From: Vallitaleaceae bacterium
Lineage (GTDB): Bacteria; Bacillota; Clostridia; Lachnospirales; Vallitaleaceae
Reading direction: 5' to 3'
DNA: 50,612 nt
Assembly (NCBI GenBank): GCA_028277605.1
Contig: JANQFZ010000033.1
Location: forward strand, 1-50,612
The notes beneath the pieces were generated by a model, which was not told where the DNA came from, searched no databases, and saw nothing but the letters and a program-made list of their open reading frames with translations. Made by a program: the position numbers and the translations under genes. Shown here in pieces: positions 8,631-17,249 of this stretch (within the stretch, counting starts at the first letter, position 1; each line of letters opens with the position of its first letter).

Positions 8631-9602
8631 CTACCTACTTGAACCCCTCCATTTGATATGAGCTAGAATTTTATTTGGAACTAGCGCTTCTTCCTTTTCC
8701 TGTAAGACTCTAAATAAAACAGTCGCTGCGTACATGCCCCATTCATATTTTGGAATAGATACAGTTGTTAATTTAGGTTCTATAAAATTGGCTATATCGA
8801 CATCATCAAATCCAACAATCCCCACTTGATCTGGGATCACTATACCTTCGTCTGTAAAAGCTCTAATAGCACCAACCGCCATATCATCGTTAGCACATAC
8901 GATTATCTCAGGTATATCCTTGCTGATAAGCATTAGTCTTGCCGCTTGATACCCGCTTTTTTCTGTAAAATCTCCATGATAATACTGCTTTGGCAGAAAA
9001 TCTATGGAATGCTTTTCAAGCATATCCTTCATTCCTTGAAAACGCTCTCTATTGTCTTGAGTACCTTCAACTCCTGCAATATATGAAAATTTTCTATACC
9101 CTTTTTGAATGAGTTCTTTTACCAAATCTGTCATCACTCTGTAATTATCTACTATGACAGAATAGATATTTTTGTTTTTTATAGCTCTGTCCAAAACCAC
9201 TATAGGTAATTTCTCACTAGCTGTTGTTAGAATAAGCTCATCTTTTACTTTCTTATCCAAGACTAACGCGCCATCCACAAATCCATCTCTTAAAAAGCGC
9301 TCGATAGAATGATGAGCACAGATAATCAGATCATATCCATGATTAACTACACAATCGTTAATTCCTCTTATGATTTCTAAATAAAAGCTCCGTTCAAACT
9401 CACTAAAACAAAACGCTATGGTATTGGTTTTCTTTACCTTTAAGTTTCTAGCCATTGTATTAGGGTAATAGTTCATATCTTTAGCAATATCTAATACTCT
9501 TTTTCTTGTTGCTTCACCTACGTTTGATTTTCCATTTAATGCATTTGAAACTGTGGATATTGAAACATTTGCTCTTTTTGCTACATCTTTTATACTAGCC
9601 AT
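8631..9602 (-). CDS. LacI-family transcriptional repressor of the alpha-glucoside operon
   Basis: The 323-residue protein starts with the LacI helix-turn-helix (IKDVAKRANVSISTVSNAL, residues 4-22) and the hinge helix near residues 45-56. A periplasmic-binding-protein-like sensor domain follows, with VDGALVLD, ERFQGMKDML and GIVGFDDVDIANFIEP. It reads in the same direction as the sugar operon and ends 205 bases before the binding-protein start. Two identical palindromes in that gap are its likely targets, so it probably represses the operon until the disaccharide or a derivative binds. The effector is unknown. The start at 9602 has AGAGGTG upstream. Confidence 0.92.
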   Translation of the reverse strand: MASIKDVAKRANVSISTVSNALNGKSNVGEATRKRVLDIAKDMNYYPNTMARNLKVKKTNTIAFCFSEFERSFYLEIIRGINDCVVNHGYDLIICAHHSIERFLRDGFVDGALVLDKKVKDELILTTASEKLPIVVLDRAIKNKNIYSVIVDNYRVMTDLVKELIQKGYRKFSYIAGVEGTQDNRERFQGMKDMLEKHSIDFLPKQYYHGDFTEKSGYQAARLMLISKDIPEIIVCANDDMAVGAIRAFTDEGIVIPDQVGIVGFDDVDIANFIEPKLTTVSIPKYEWGMYAATVLFRVLQEKEEALVPNKILAHIKWRGSSR

Positions 9603-9898
9603 AAATATTCACCTCTAATTTTCGAGATTATAACTAAAGATTTTATGTTTATTATATCAAACCACACGAATATTTAAAAGATGCTAATGATTTTAGAACT
9701 TCCTTACTTATTTGATAATTTATCCCTGTATGTACGATTGAATCATAATTATAATTAACGCATATACTAATCTTATGGAACTATCATTAGGTTATAGTTA
9801 AACCGTATTAATTTACCTAAATACATATCGAATAAAACTACTTTATAACTCAAGCTTTTAATAGTCAAGCAATAGGAACCGTCCCCAACACTTGGTAA
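9603..9898. other. Non-coding interval between divergent lacI-type and marR-type genes
   Basis: The gap between the two genes is 365 bases. The lacI side has two TATAAT-like -10 sequences but no convincing -35. A 27-base dispersed repeat is at 9867-9893 and the marR promoter and operator occupy 9899-9947. I see no open reading frame worth calling here. Confidence 0.5.
9867..9893 (+). repeat. REP-like dispersed repeat, copy 1
   Basis: AAGCAATAGGAACCGTCCCC followed by AACACTT. Near-identical copies lie at 20927-20953 and 25029-25055 in the same orientation. Read on the minus strand, GGGACGGTTCC can form a small GGGA/TTCC hairpin with one G-U pair. Confidence 0.7.
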
Positions 9899-9927
9899 TT
9901 GACATTTTAGTATGGATGGTTTACAAT
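9899..9927 (+). promoter_or_regulatory. Sigma-A promoter of the marR-ABC exporter operon
   Basis: TTGACA (9899-9904), a 17-base spacer and TACAAT (9922-9927). The start would be near 9934, directly beside the operator at 9936-9947. Confidence 0.8.
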
Positions 9928-9935
9928 ACAATTAG

Positions 9936-9947
9936 TTAACTGGTTAA
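9936..9947. promoter_or_regulatory. MarR-type operator 1
   Basis: TTAACTGGTTAA: arms TTAAC and GTTAA around TG. It overlaps the predicted transcription start of the MarR gene, which implies autorepression. The same core recurs at 10393-10412. Confidence 0.7.
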
Positions 9948-9967
9948 TTAATTATGGAGGTGATCAA

Positions 9968-10396
9968 GTGCATAGTGAAGATAATAATTCTGTTAACAGT
10001 TTATTTCATGATATTATGAGATTATATGGAAAAACTATATTTAGTCAGTTGGGGGAACTTGGGTTGTATCATGGTCAGCCGCGTGTATTGCGTTTTCTTT
10101 TTCATAATGAGGGCATAACCCAAAAAGAACTTGCCAAACACCTGAATGTCAGCGGTGCTACTGTCACAAAGACTGTTAAGAGTTTAGAGAGAGCAGGGTA
10201 TATTGTTAAAAAAACAGATACAGAAGACATGAGAGTAACGAGACTCTACATTGCAGAAAAAGGATTTAAGATTAAAAAAGATATTGAAGAATTAATGCTT
10301 TCATTTGATGAAAAAATGCTTAAGGGATTTTCACCAGAAGAAAGGCTTTTATTCATAAGACTACTTAAAGAGATTAAAAAAAATTTGTCCGAATAA
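9968..10396 (+). CDS. MarR-family transcriptional regulator of the ABC exporter
   Basis: The 142-residue protein has the winged helix-turn-helix of the MarR family. The recognition segment GITQKELAKHLNVSGATVTKTVKSLERAGYI spans about residues 49-79 and is followed by a wing with DTEDMRVTRLYIAEKG. Initiation is at GTG, supported by GGAGGTGATC, an almost complete match to the 16S anti-Shine-Dalgarno. It sits 37 bases before the ABC exporter pair. Matching palindromes lie over its own promoter and over its stop codon, so it probably represses itself and the exporter until a drug-like ligand binds. Confidence 0.9.
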   Translation: MHSEDNNSVNSLFHDIMRLYGKTIFSQLGELGLYHGQPRVLRFLFHNEGITQKELAKHLNVSGATVTKTVKSLERAGYIVKKTDTEDMRVTRLYIAEKGFKIKKDIEELMLSFDEKMLKGFSPEERLLFIRLLKEIKKNLSE

Positions 10397-10412
10397 TTAA
10401 CTGGTTAATTAT
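10393..10412. promoter_or_regulatory. MarR-type operator 2
   Basis: ATAATTAACTGGTTAATTAT has perfect 9-base arms around TG and contains the operator 1 core. It overlaps the marR stop codon, 22 bases before the exporter start. A weak TTGTCC-18-TTATTT promoter could be covered by it. Confidence 0.72.
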
Positions 10413-10433
10413 TTTTGGAAGGGAGAAACTAGT

Positions 10434-12173
10434 ATGATACAAAATATAAGGAAACTCTTAAAATATCTAAAGCCTTATAAAACACAAGTTATTTTAACTT
10501 CCAGTTTTGTTTTGCTGGGTTCATTGATTAATGTCATTCTTCCTAAACTAACTCAGCAAATTGTAGACATTGGCATTATGCAGTTAGATGTTGGTTACGT
10601 TTTGAGAATCGGCGGCATTATGATTGCCATATCTTTTGGAGGTTTTATTGCTGAAGGGCTTGCTGCGATTTTCTCATCTTATGCTTCTCAAGGGTTTAGC
10701 ACAGATTTAAGAAAAAACCTTTTTGAAAAGATACAAACCTTTTCCTACAAGAACTTGGATCAGCTCGACTCAGGGAAGTTAATTACACATCTTACCAATG
10801 ACATGACTCAAGTACAGAATTTTTTGGCTATGGCATTAAAGTTACTTCTCAGAGCGCCTATTCTTATTATTGGAAGCTTAACTATTGCTATCATTACATC
10901 TCCTAAGCTATCTATTGTTCTAATTTTTATGGTGCCAGCCGTCGTCATTATAATTGCTATAATTGTTAAAAAAGCTTTCCCATATTTTAAAAAAAATCAA
11001 GAGAGCATAGATAAGGTTAATGATACCTTAAGAGAAAATCTAGAGGGTATACGAGTCATTAAAGCTTTTGTTAGAAAGGATTACGAAAAAGAACGTTTTA
11101 AGAAGGCAAACGATAGACTTATGGATATTGCTATTAAAGCCAATCGCATAACTGTAACCATTTTACCACTAATGTTGTTAGTTGTTAATATCTGTGTGGT
11201 TGCCGTCTTATGGATCGGAGGCTCTAATGTTCCTAATGGCAGTGTTCAGATTGGGGAAATTGTCGCTTTTACCAACTATCTTCTCCTCATTTTGTCTTCT
11301 CTGCTTATGTCAGGCATACTCCTTATGATGAGCTCCAGAGCAGAAGCTTCTGCTGAGAGGATTTACGAAGTATTGATAACTCAGCCAGAACTAAAAGATA
11401 CCAGTAAAGCGGATAACACATCAAAGATAAATGGTGCTATAGAATTTAAAAATGTTACGTTCAACTACTCAGAAAACTCATTAGAACCTGCTATTAAAAG
11501 AATGAATTTTAAAATTAAAGCTGGTGAAACAATTGGTATTGTCGGGGGAACTGGTAGTGGTAAATCTACCTTAGTACAGCTCATTCCTAGACTATATGAG
11601 GTTACTGAAGGGAGTATTTCTATTGATGGGAAAAACATAAAAGCTTACAGTCAAAAAAACTTACAGAAGCAGATTGGGATGGTTCCACAAAAAGCGACTT
11701 TATTCTCTGGTTCTATAAAAGATAATATCTTAATGGGTAATGATGATGCAAATGATGAAGAGCTTATTGAGTCAGCAAAAGCCGCTCAAGCTTATGAGTT
11801 CATTGAACAAATGAGTAATGGAATGGAAAACTCCATTGAAGAAGGCGGCGTGAATCTCTCTGGTGGTCAAAAACAAAGGATTTCAATAGCAAGAGCCATT
11901 GTTAGAAAACCAGCCATTCTAATATTGGATGATAGCACGAGTGCATTAGATGCTAAATCAGAGGTACTGGTTCAAGAGGGATTAACTCATTACTTAGAAG
12001 ATACAACGACTATTATCGTTTCCCAAAAAATAAGTTCTATTATAGATGCCGACAAAATCATTGTACTGGATGATGGTAAAATGGACGGCTTTGGAACTCA
12101 TGAAGATTTACTAAATACGTCTGATGTTTATAAAGAAATTTATGCATCACAATATGGTAAGGAGGTCATGTAA
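10434..12173 (+). CDS. Heterodimeric ABC exporter subunit with degenerate ATPase site (BmrC/TM287-like)
   Basis: The 579-residue half-transporter has six membrane segments (about 15-300) fused to an ATPase domain. Walker A is G371-T379 (GGTGSGKST) and the signature is LSGGQ (475-479). Walker B ends in D499-D500, so the catalytic glutamate position is aspartate, and the H-loop histidine is replaced by Q531. These changes are the mark of the non-catalytic partner in heterodimeric multidrug exporters such as BmrCD or TM287/288. Its intact signature completes the active site of the partner, encoded immediately downstream. MarR control suggests export of toxic compounds; the true substrate is unknown. 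Confidence 0.9.
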   Translation: MIQNIRKLLKYLKPYKTQVILTSSFVLLGSLINVILPKLTQQIVDIGIMQLDVGYVLRIGGIMIAISFGGFIAEGLAAIFSSYASQGFSTDLRKNLFEKIQTFSYKNLDQLDSGKLITHLTNDMTQVQNFLAMALKLLLRAPILIIGSLTIAIITSPKLSIVLIFMVPAVVIIIAIIVKKAFPYFKKNQESIDKVNDTLRENLEGIRVIKAFVRKDYEKERFKKANDRLMDIAIKANRITVTILPLMLLVVNICVVAVLWIGGSNVPNGSVQIGEIVAFTNYLLLILSSLLMSGILLMMSSRAEASAERIYEVLITQPELKDTSKADNTSKINGAIEFKNVTFNYSENSLEPAIKRMNFKIKAGETIGIVGGTGSGKSTLVQLIPRLYEVTEGSISIDGKNIKAYSQKNLQKQIGMVPQKATLFSGSIKDNILMGNDDANDEELIESAKAAQAYEFIEQMSNGMENSIEEGGVNLSGGQKQRISIARAIVRKPAILILDDSTSALDAKSEVLVQEGLTHYLEDTTTIIVSQKISSIIDADKIIVLDDGKMDGFGTHEDLLNTSDVYKEIYASQYGKEVM

Positions 12174-13973
12174 ATGCAGATTAGGGTTGAGAAAGAGAAT
12201 GTAAAAGCTGGCTCCAACATGAAGTTTGGCAAAGCAAAGGATTCCAAAAAAACACTGAAAAGGTTGATTGGGTATTTACAAGAAAGTAAAACAAAACTTA
12301 TAATCATTACATTTTTAGGGATCTTATCTGCTGTATTAACGGTTATTGCCCCCCTTATCATTGCTGATGCTATTGATAATTATATCAGCACTGGTAATAT
12401 CAATGGACTCCCCTACATTCTTTTACAATTGCTGGGTGTCTATATACTAAGTTCCGCATCTAACTGGTTACAAAATACAATAATGGTTCGTGTTGCTCAA
12501 AAAACAGTCAATACAATGAGAAAAAAACTATTTAATAAGCTGCAGGATCTGTCTTTAAGATTCTTTGATTCTAAACCTCATGGGGAAGTTATTAGTGTGT
12601 TAACAAATGATATGGATAATATTAGTAATACCCTTACACAAAGTGTTACACAATTCTTGCAGAGCTTCTTTTTAATACTTGGTATAACTATTGCTATGTT
12701 CCGTTTGAATTGGCAGTTAGCATTAATTACTTTGCTATTTACACCTTTGATCATGATAGCCTCATTATTTTTAATAAAGAGAACCAAAGTAAGCTTCTAT
12801 AACCAACAGAAGAACTTAGGTGAATTGAATGGAATAATTAATGAAACCATATCCGGTCAAAAGGTTGTAAAATTATTTGGTAAAGAACAAGACTTCATGA
12901 CTAAGTTTAATCATTCCAATACAGCTTTAAAAAAATCATCCATTAAGGCTCAGATTTATTCTGGTCTTATGATGCCTCTGATGTTGATTATGAAAAATCT
13001 TATGTATGTCATACTAGTAGCAGTTGGTGCTTACTTGGCACTTAATGGTCTGACAACGATTGGTATTCTTACCGCTTTTATCAGTTATGCGAACCAATTC
13101 GCACATCCCCTCCAGCAACTTGCTAATCTGGCTAACACGATACAGGCTGCAATTGCTGGAGCCGAGAGAGTTTTTGAGGTTATGGATGAAGAAATAGAAA
13201 TTAAAGACATGGATAAAGCAGTCTTTTTACCAAAAGCTAAAGGCAAAGTGCGTTTTTCACATGTGGACTTTGGATATGAAAAAGATGTTCCCGTATTGAA
13301 AGATATTTCATTAGAAGTGGCTCCTGGTAAAACCATAGCACTAGTAGGTCCTACAGGTTCAGGTAAAACGACAGTTATTAACTTGTTAACGAGATTTTAT
13401 GATATTGACTCAGGAGCGATTGAGATTGATGATATTCCTATTGAAGATATCCAGAAGGAAAGTTTAAGGCAGAAACTAGGAATTGTCTTACAAGACACCT
13501 ATCTATTCTCAGGTACGATTAAAGAAAATATCAGATATGGTAAGCTGGATGCCACTGATGAAGAGATTATCCAAGTAAGTCAATTTGCTAATGCTCATCA
13601 TTTCATCTGTCAGCTGCCTAACGGCTACGATACGGTGATTAGCGAAGCTGGCGGTAATTTAAGTCATGGGCAGAAACAGCTTTTGGCCATTGCAAGAGCC
13701 ATCTTATCCAATCCTGATATTCTTATACTCGATGAAGCAACCAGCAGTGTAGATACTCGAACAGAGATTCATATCCAAAATGGGCTTCAGAACTTAATGA
13801 AGGGCAGAACCAGCTTTGTTATTGCTCATAGACTTAAAACCATTCAGAATGCAGATACCATTTTAGTTCTTGATCATGGAGAAATTATTGAAAGAGGTAA
13901 CCATCAAGAGCTTCTTCAGAAAAAAGGTTTCTACTACGAGTTGTATTCCAGCCAATTTAAACTAACGAGCTAA
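12174..13973 (+). CDS. Heterodimeric ABC exporter subunit with canonical ATPase site (BmrD/TM288-like)
   Basis: The 599-residue half-transporter has six membrane segments (about 40-320) and an ATPase domain with Walker A GPTGSGKTT (392-400), Walker B D520-E521 with the catalytic glutamate, and H552 in the H-loop. Its signature is altered (LSHGQ, 496-500), complementing the partner, whose signature is normal but whose Walker B is degenerate. The ATG at 12174 directly follows the upstream stop codon, with GGAGG 8 bases before it, so the two genes are translated together. An internal ATG at residue 16 lacks comparable support. A terminator hairpin follows at 14010-14038. Confidence 0.9.
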   Translation: MQIRVEKENVKAGSNMKFGKAKDSKKTLKRLIGYLQESKTKLIIITFLGILSAVLTVIAPLIIADAIDNYISTGNINGLPYILLQLLGVYILSSASNWLQNTIMVRVAQKTVNTMRKKLFNKLQDLSLRFFDSKPHGEVISVLTNDMDNISNTLTQSVTQFLQSFFLILGITIAMFRLNWQLALITLLFTPLIMIASLFLIKRTKVSFYNQQKNLGELNGIINETISGQKVVKLFGKEQDFMTKFNHSNTALKKSSIKAQIYSGLMMPLMLIMKNLMYVILVAVGAYLALNGLTTIGILTAFISYANQFAHPLQQLANLANTIQAAIAGAERVFEVMDEEIEIKDMDKAVFLPKAKGKVRFSHVDFGYEKDVPVLKDISLEVAPGKTIALVGPTGSGKTTVINLLTRFYDIDSGAIEIDDIPIEDIQKESLRQKLGIVLQDTYLFSGTIKENIRYGKLDATDEEIIQVSQFANAHHFICQLPNGYDTVISEAGGNLSHGQKQLLAIARAILSNPDILILDEATSSVDTRTEIHIQNGLQNLMKGRTSFVIAHRLKTIQNADTILVLDHGEIIERGNHQELLQKKGFYYELYSSQFKLTS

Positions 13974-14009
13974 TGTTAAACTTACGCTAAAAGTATTGAA
14001 GGTTATTGA

Positions 14010-14038
14010 AGACCCTTAGTCAAGTAACCTAAGGGTCT
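14010..14038 (+). terminator. Terminator hairpin of the ABC exporter operon
   Basis: Arms AGACCCTTAG and CTAAGGGTCT (10 perfect pairs, 9-base loop) begin 37 bases after the stop codon and are followed by a partly T-rich stretch (AAGTTATTTCTT). Confidence 0.65.
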
Positions 14039-14081
14039 AAGTTATTTCTTATAACGATTGTTTATTGAACGGTAATTGAAC

Positions 14082-14348
14082 TTATTTATAGTACTTGTCT
14101 AGTATCGTAACTATTTCTTCTATTTTATCATCACCTTCATTTTTCTCAAAGGCTTCTTTGACACAAGTTCTCATGTGTCTTTCTAGTATTTTTAAATTGA
14201 CTTTTTTAACTAGACCTTGTACGGCTAAAATCTGTTTAGAGATGTCAATACAGTATTTATCGTCTTCTAGCATTTTTATAATACCATCCATCTGACCTCT
14301 TGCGGTTTTAAGTAGGTTCATTATTTCTTTATTATCTCTATTTACCAT
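14082..14348 (-). CDS. csoR: Copper-sensing repressor CsoR
   Basis: The 88-residue all-helical protein belongs to the CsoR/RcnR (DUF156) family. The copper-ligand pattern Cys-His-Cys is present at C33, H58 and C62 (KYCIDIS and ERHMRTC), which points to Cu(I) rather than nickel or formaldehyde sensing. Cu(I) binding releases CsoR from GC-rich operators. It follows copA in the same direction with an 83-base gap. A matching operator lies upstream of copA at 17046-17070, so CsoR most likely controls copA and, by read-through, itself. Confidence 0.9.
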   Translation of the reverse strand: MVNRDNKEIMNLLKTARGQMDGIIKMLEDDKYCIDISKQILAVQGLVKKVNLKILERHMRTCVKEAFEKNEGDDKIEEIVTILDKYYK

Positions 14349-14431
14349 ATGACATTCAATCCTTTCATTTTGAGTCGTACTTAAGTCATTAAAATCAATC
14401 CTTTATGTGTTTTTAAATTATACCATCACCC

Positions 14432-14647
14432 TTAACTATTTTCAAATCTAATAACTTCATATCCAGCATCCGTAATGGTATCTTTTATTTTATCTTCTGG
14501 TACAGAATCATCCACTACTATTTCTGCATAATTACCTTCTAGATTAACATCCACATCCTTAATACCTTTAATTGCATGAAGTGCTTGTTCTACCCTTCCC
14601 TTACAGTGCTTGCACATCATACCTTCAACAAATACTTTCTTTTTCAT
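14432..14647 (-). CDS. Possible free CopZ-like copper chaperone from an in-frame internal start in copA
   Basis: Within copA, GAGGAGG (14656-14662) stands 8 bases before an in-frame ATG at 14647. Initiation there would give a 71-residue protein with a complete heavy-metal-associated fold: GMMCKHC metal loop at residues 9-15, ending in AGYEVIRFENS. Its size and layout match stand-alone CopZ chaperones, which pass Cu(I) to CopA. The same bases also encode the QEEDSN linker of the long protein, so the signal is not forced by a conserved domain. A gene fusion of neighbouring copA and copZ that kept the old start would explain it. Expression is inferred, not shown. Confidence 0.55.
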   Translation of the reverse strand: MKKKVFVEGMMCKHCKGRVEQALHAIKGIKDVDVNLEGNYAEIVVDDSVPEDKIKDTITDAGYEVIRFENS

Positions 14648-16984
14648 ATTTGAATCCTCCTCTTGTTTTGTATTGGATTGGTAAACCAGTGTAGTACCTT
14701 CTTCGTCATATCTAATATCTCTTAGCTCACTACTATGTTTATGTGCAGAAGGTTTAAAGCGTCTTAACCTTAACGCATTACTCACTACTGTGACTGAACT
14801 TAATCCCATAGCTGCTGCTGCAAATTCTGGACTAAGCTTAACTCCTATACCATAGAGCACACCTGCCGCTAACGGAATCCCTAGACTATTATAAAAGAAT
14901 GCCCAAAAAAGGTTTTGTTTTATATTCTGTATGGTACTCTTACTTAATTCTATAGCTGTCACTACATCATAGAGGTCACTTTTCATAAGAACAACATCAG
15001 CGGATTCTATAGCTACATCTGTTCCTGATCCAATAGCTATACCAACATCTGCAGTTGCTAAAGCAGGCGCGTCATTGATACCATCTCCAACCATAGCTAC
15101 CTTCTTACCTTCACTTTGTAAATCCAGAATAACATTAGATTTATCTTGAGGCAGTACTTGCGCTATGACCTTTTGAATACCCACTTTTTTTCTAATGGCT
15201 TCTGCTGTTTTTTGATTATCTCCTGTAAGCATAATTACCTCAAGCCCTTTGTTCTTCATAGCTTGAACGGCAGCACGGCTTGTCTCCTTAACTACATCTG
15301 CTACAGCAATAATACCTAGGATTTGATTATTATTAGCGATGAATATAGGCGTTTTTCCTTCTTCTGATAATACGTCTGCTTTCTTATCATAGTCTATCAA
15401 CTGAATATAATTGTCTTCCATGAATTTTAGATTTCCAATAATTATATCTCTTCCATCAAAGCCTGCTTTTAGCCCATGTCCAGGTACTTCTTCAAAATGC
15501 TCTAGCTCTTGTAGAGGTATTTGTCTTGCTTTCGCTTCTTGTAGAATGGCTTCACCTAAAGGATGATCTGAACTTTTTTCTAAGGATGCTGCTATCATTA
15601 AAAGATCTTTTTCATCTATCTCTGTTATAATGTCCGTAACCTTTGGCTTACCTTCTGTGATAGTTCCAGTTTTGTCTAAAACAACGGTTGTTACTTTATG
15701 TGTTGTTTCTAGTGCTTCTCCATCCTTGATTAATATGCCATAACGGGCACCTCTTCCAGTTCCCACCATAATGGCTGTAGGCGTTGCTAGTCCTAGAGCA
15801 CAAGGACAAGAGATTACTAACACAGAAATTCCGATCGATAAAGCAAATGTAAAGGAAAAACCTAATATTAACCATATAACTGCTGTTATGAGAGCAATTG
15901 CAAGAACAATAGGCACAAAGTAACCGCTTATGGTATCTGCTAATTTAGCTATAGGCGCTTTGGTGCTTTGGGCTTCTTCTACCAATCGAATGATTCTAGC
16001 TAAGGCTGTATCCTCACCTATCTGAGTAGCTTCCATAATAACAGCTCCTGTTTTATTGATAGCTGCACCTATTAGCTTATCTCCCTCTTTTTTACTTACT
16101 GGTATGCTTTCTCCCGTTAACATAGATTCATCAACTGTTGTTGTTCCTTTAATCACTTTACCATCTACTGGGATTTTTTGCCCTGGTTTTACTACGATTT
16201 GATCTCCAACTTGAACTTCCTCAATCGGTATAACTTTTTCTTTTCCATTAGTAATTACCGTCGCCATTTTGGGTGCTAAATCAATAAGTGCTTTAATGGC
16301 TTCAGATGTTTTTCCCTTTGCTCTGCCTTCTAAATATTTCCCTAATGTAATTAACGTTAATATGGTTCCTACGGATTCAAAATAAAAGTCATGATGATAT
16401 TTTTCTATTAACGTTACATTGCCTGTGTTAAAGCCATGGTAGATCTGTGTCATTACGAATATTCCATAGATTATAGCCGAACCAGTTCCAACCGCAATTA
16501 AAGCATCCATATTAGGGGAACCCTTAAATAGAGTCTTGAAACCTATCCTATAAAATTTAAAATTAACAATGATAACTGGTAATACGAGTAGTACCTGTAC
16601 CCATGCCATGATTAGGCTATTCTCAATGCCTGTTAAAAAATTAGGTATAGGTAAACCTGCCATAGGTCCCATTGCAATATAAAAAACAGGTATCGTGAAT
16701 ATTAAAGATATGATAAGTCTTCTTTTTAAGATCACTGCATCCTTGTCATAAGAATTCTCTTCTACACCTTTTTGATGTAATTGTGCATGATAACCAGCTT
16801 TTTCTACCGATGTAATAATACCTGATGACTGAATTTTATTTTCGTCATATTCTACTTCCATAGACTTGGTTAGTAAGTTTACTTGAACATGATTAATCCC
16901 TTTTTGTTTCTTTACATTTCTCTCAACCGCGGCAGAGCAAGCTGAGCAAGTCATCCCTGTCACTGTGAATTTTTCTTTTTTCAT
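14432..16984 (-). CDS. copA: Copper-exporting P1B-type ATPase CopA with a C-terminal CopZ-like domain
   Basis: The 850-residue pump expels Cu(I) across the membrane using ATP. In order: an N-terminal heavy-metal domain with C13-x-x-C16 (GMTCSACS), eight membrane helices, the actuator TGES (290-293), the transmembrane CPC (393-395), the phosphorylated aspartate D437 (DKTGTITEG), the SSDHPLG histidine H474 and the GDGINDAPAL hinge. The body ends near residue 740. A charged linker then leads to a second heavy-metal domain (residues 780-850, C791-x-x-C794), placed at the C-terminus rather than the usual N-terminus. That domain has its own ribosome site and ATG (see the nested entry). A CsoR-type operator precedes the gene and csoR follows it. 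Confidence 0.95.
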   Translation of the reverse strand: MKKEKFTVTGMTCSACSAAVERNVKKQKGINHVQVNLLTKSMEVEYDENKIQSSGIITSVEKAGYHAQLHQKGVEENSYDKDAVILKRRLIISLIFTIPVFYIAMGPMAGLPIPNFLTGIENSLIMAWVQVLLVLPVIIVNFKFYRIGFKTLFKGSPNMDALIAVGTGSAIIYGIFVMTQIYHGFNTGNVTLIEKYHHDFYFESVGTILTLITLGKYLEGRAKGKTSEAIKALIDLAPKMATVITNGKEKVIPIEEVQVGDQIVVKPGQKIPVDGKVIKGTTTVDESMLTGESIPVSKKEGDKLIGAAINKTGAVIMEATQIGEDTALARIIRLVEEAQSTKAPIAKLADTISGYFVPIVLAIALITAVIWLILGFSFTFALSIGISVLVISCPCALGLATPTAIMVGTGRGARYGILIKDGEALETTHKVTTVVLDKTGTITEGKPKVTDIITEIDEKDLLMIAASLEKSSDHPLGEAILQEAKARQIPLQELEHFEEVPGHGLKAGFDGRDIIIGNLKFMEDNYIQLIDYDKKADVLSEEGKTPIFIANNNQILGIIAVADVVKETSRAAVQAMKNKGLEVIMLTGDNQKTAEAIRKKVGIQKVIAQVLPQDKSNVILDLQSEGKKVAMVGDGINDAPALATADVGIAIGSGTDVAIESADVVLMKSDLYDVVTAIELSKSTIQNIKQNLFWAFFYNSLGIPLAAGVLYGIGVKLSPEFAAAAMGLSSVTVVSNALRLRRFKPSAHKHSSELRDIRYDEEGTTLVYQSNTKQEEDSNMKKKVFVEGMMCKHCKGRVEQALHAIKGIKDVDVNLEGNYAEIVVDDSVPEDKIKDTITDAGYEVIRFENS

Positions 16985-17045
16985 AGGTTTAACCTCCTTA
17001 TTTGTAGTATTCTGTATCTTTATTAGATTTATCCATTCAGCGATT

Positions 17046-17070
17046 TACCCCTCCCCATTGGGGGGGTATA
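17046..17070. promoter_or_regulatory. CsoR-type operator upstream of copA
   Basis: An imperfect palindrome of the C-run/G-run kind (TACCCCTCCCC, ATT, GGGGGGGTATA) very unlike the AT-rich surroundings. It matches the TACCCC/GGGGTA pattern known for CsoR sites and lies just downstream of the copA promoter. Confidence 0.8.
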
Positions 17071-17076
17071 CTCAAA

Positions 17077-17103
17077 ATAATATACTTACATAGTAGATGT
17101 CAA
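17077..17103 (-). promoter_or_regulatory. Promoter of copA-csoR
   Basis: On the minus strand: TTGACA (17098-17103) and TATTAT (17077-17082) with a short 15-base spacer. TTATTT at 17 bases is a weaker alternative. The CsoR-type operator covers the initial transcribed region. Confidence 0.55.
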
Positions 17104-17175
17104 GAATATTTATATAGAAAATTTAATTACCATAAAACAAAATGTGATTCATCCATAAAAAGACAATAGTTTTAG

Positions 17176-17204
17176 TTGACTTACTGGATACAATAGTCTA
17201 ATAT
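17176..17204 (+). promoter_or_regulatory. Sigma-A promoter of the tetR-cmpB operon
   Basis: TTGACT (17176-17181), a 17-base spacer and TAATAT (17199-17204). Transcription would start near 17211, just ahead of the palindrome at 17215. Confidence 0.75.
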
Positions 17205-17214
17205 TAATATAATA

Positions 17215-17226
17215 GGACGTACGTCC
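17215..17226. promoter_or_regulatory. TetR-type operator
   Basis: The 12-base perfect palindrome GGACGTACGTCC lies right after the predicted transcription start and before the TetR ribosome site. Its GC content stands out from the surrounding AT-rich DNA. It is probably bound by the downstream TetR protein. Confidence 0.78.
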
Positions 17227-17249
17227 GAATGATATATAGGAGGTTATTT

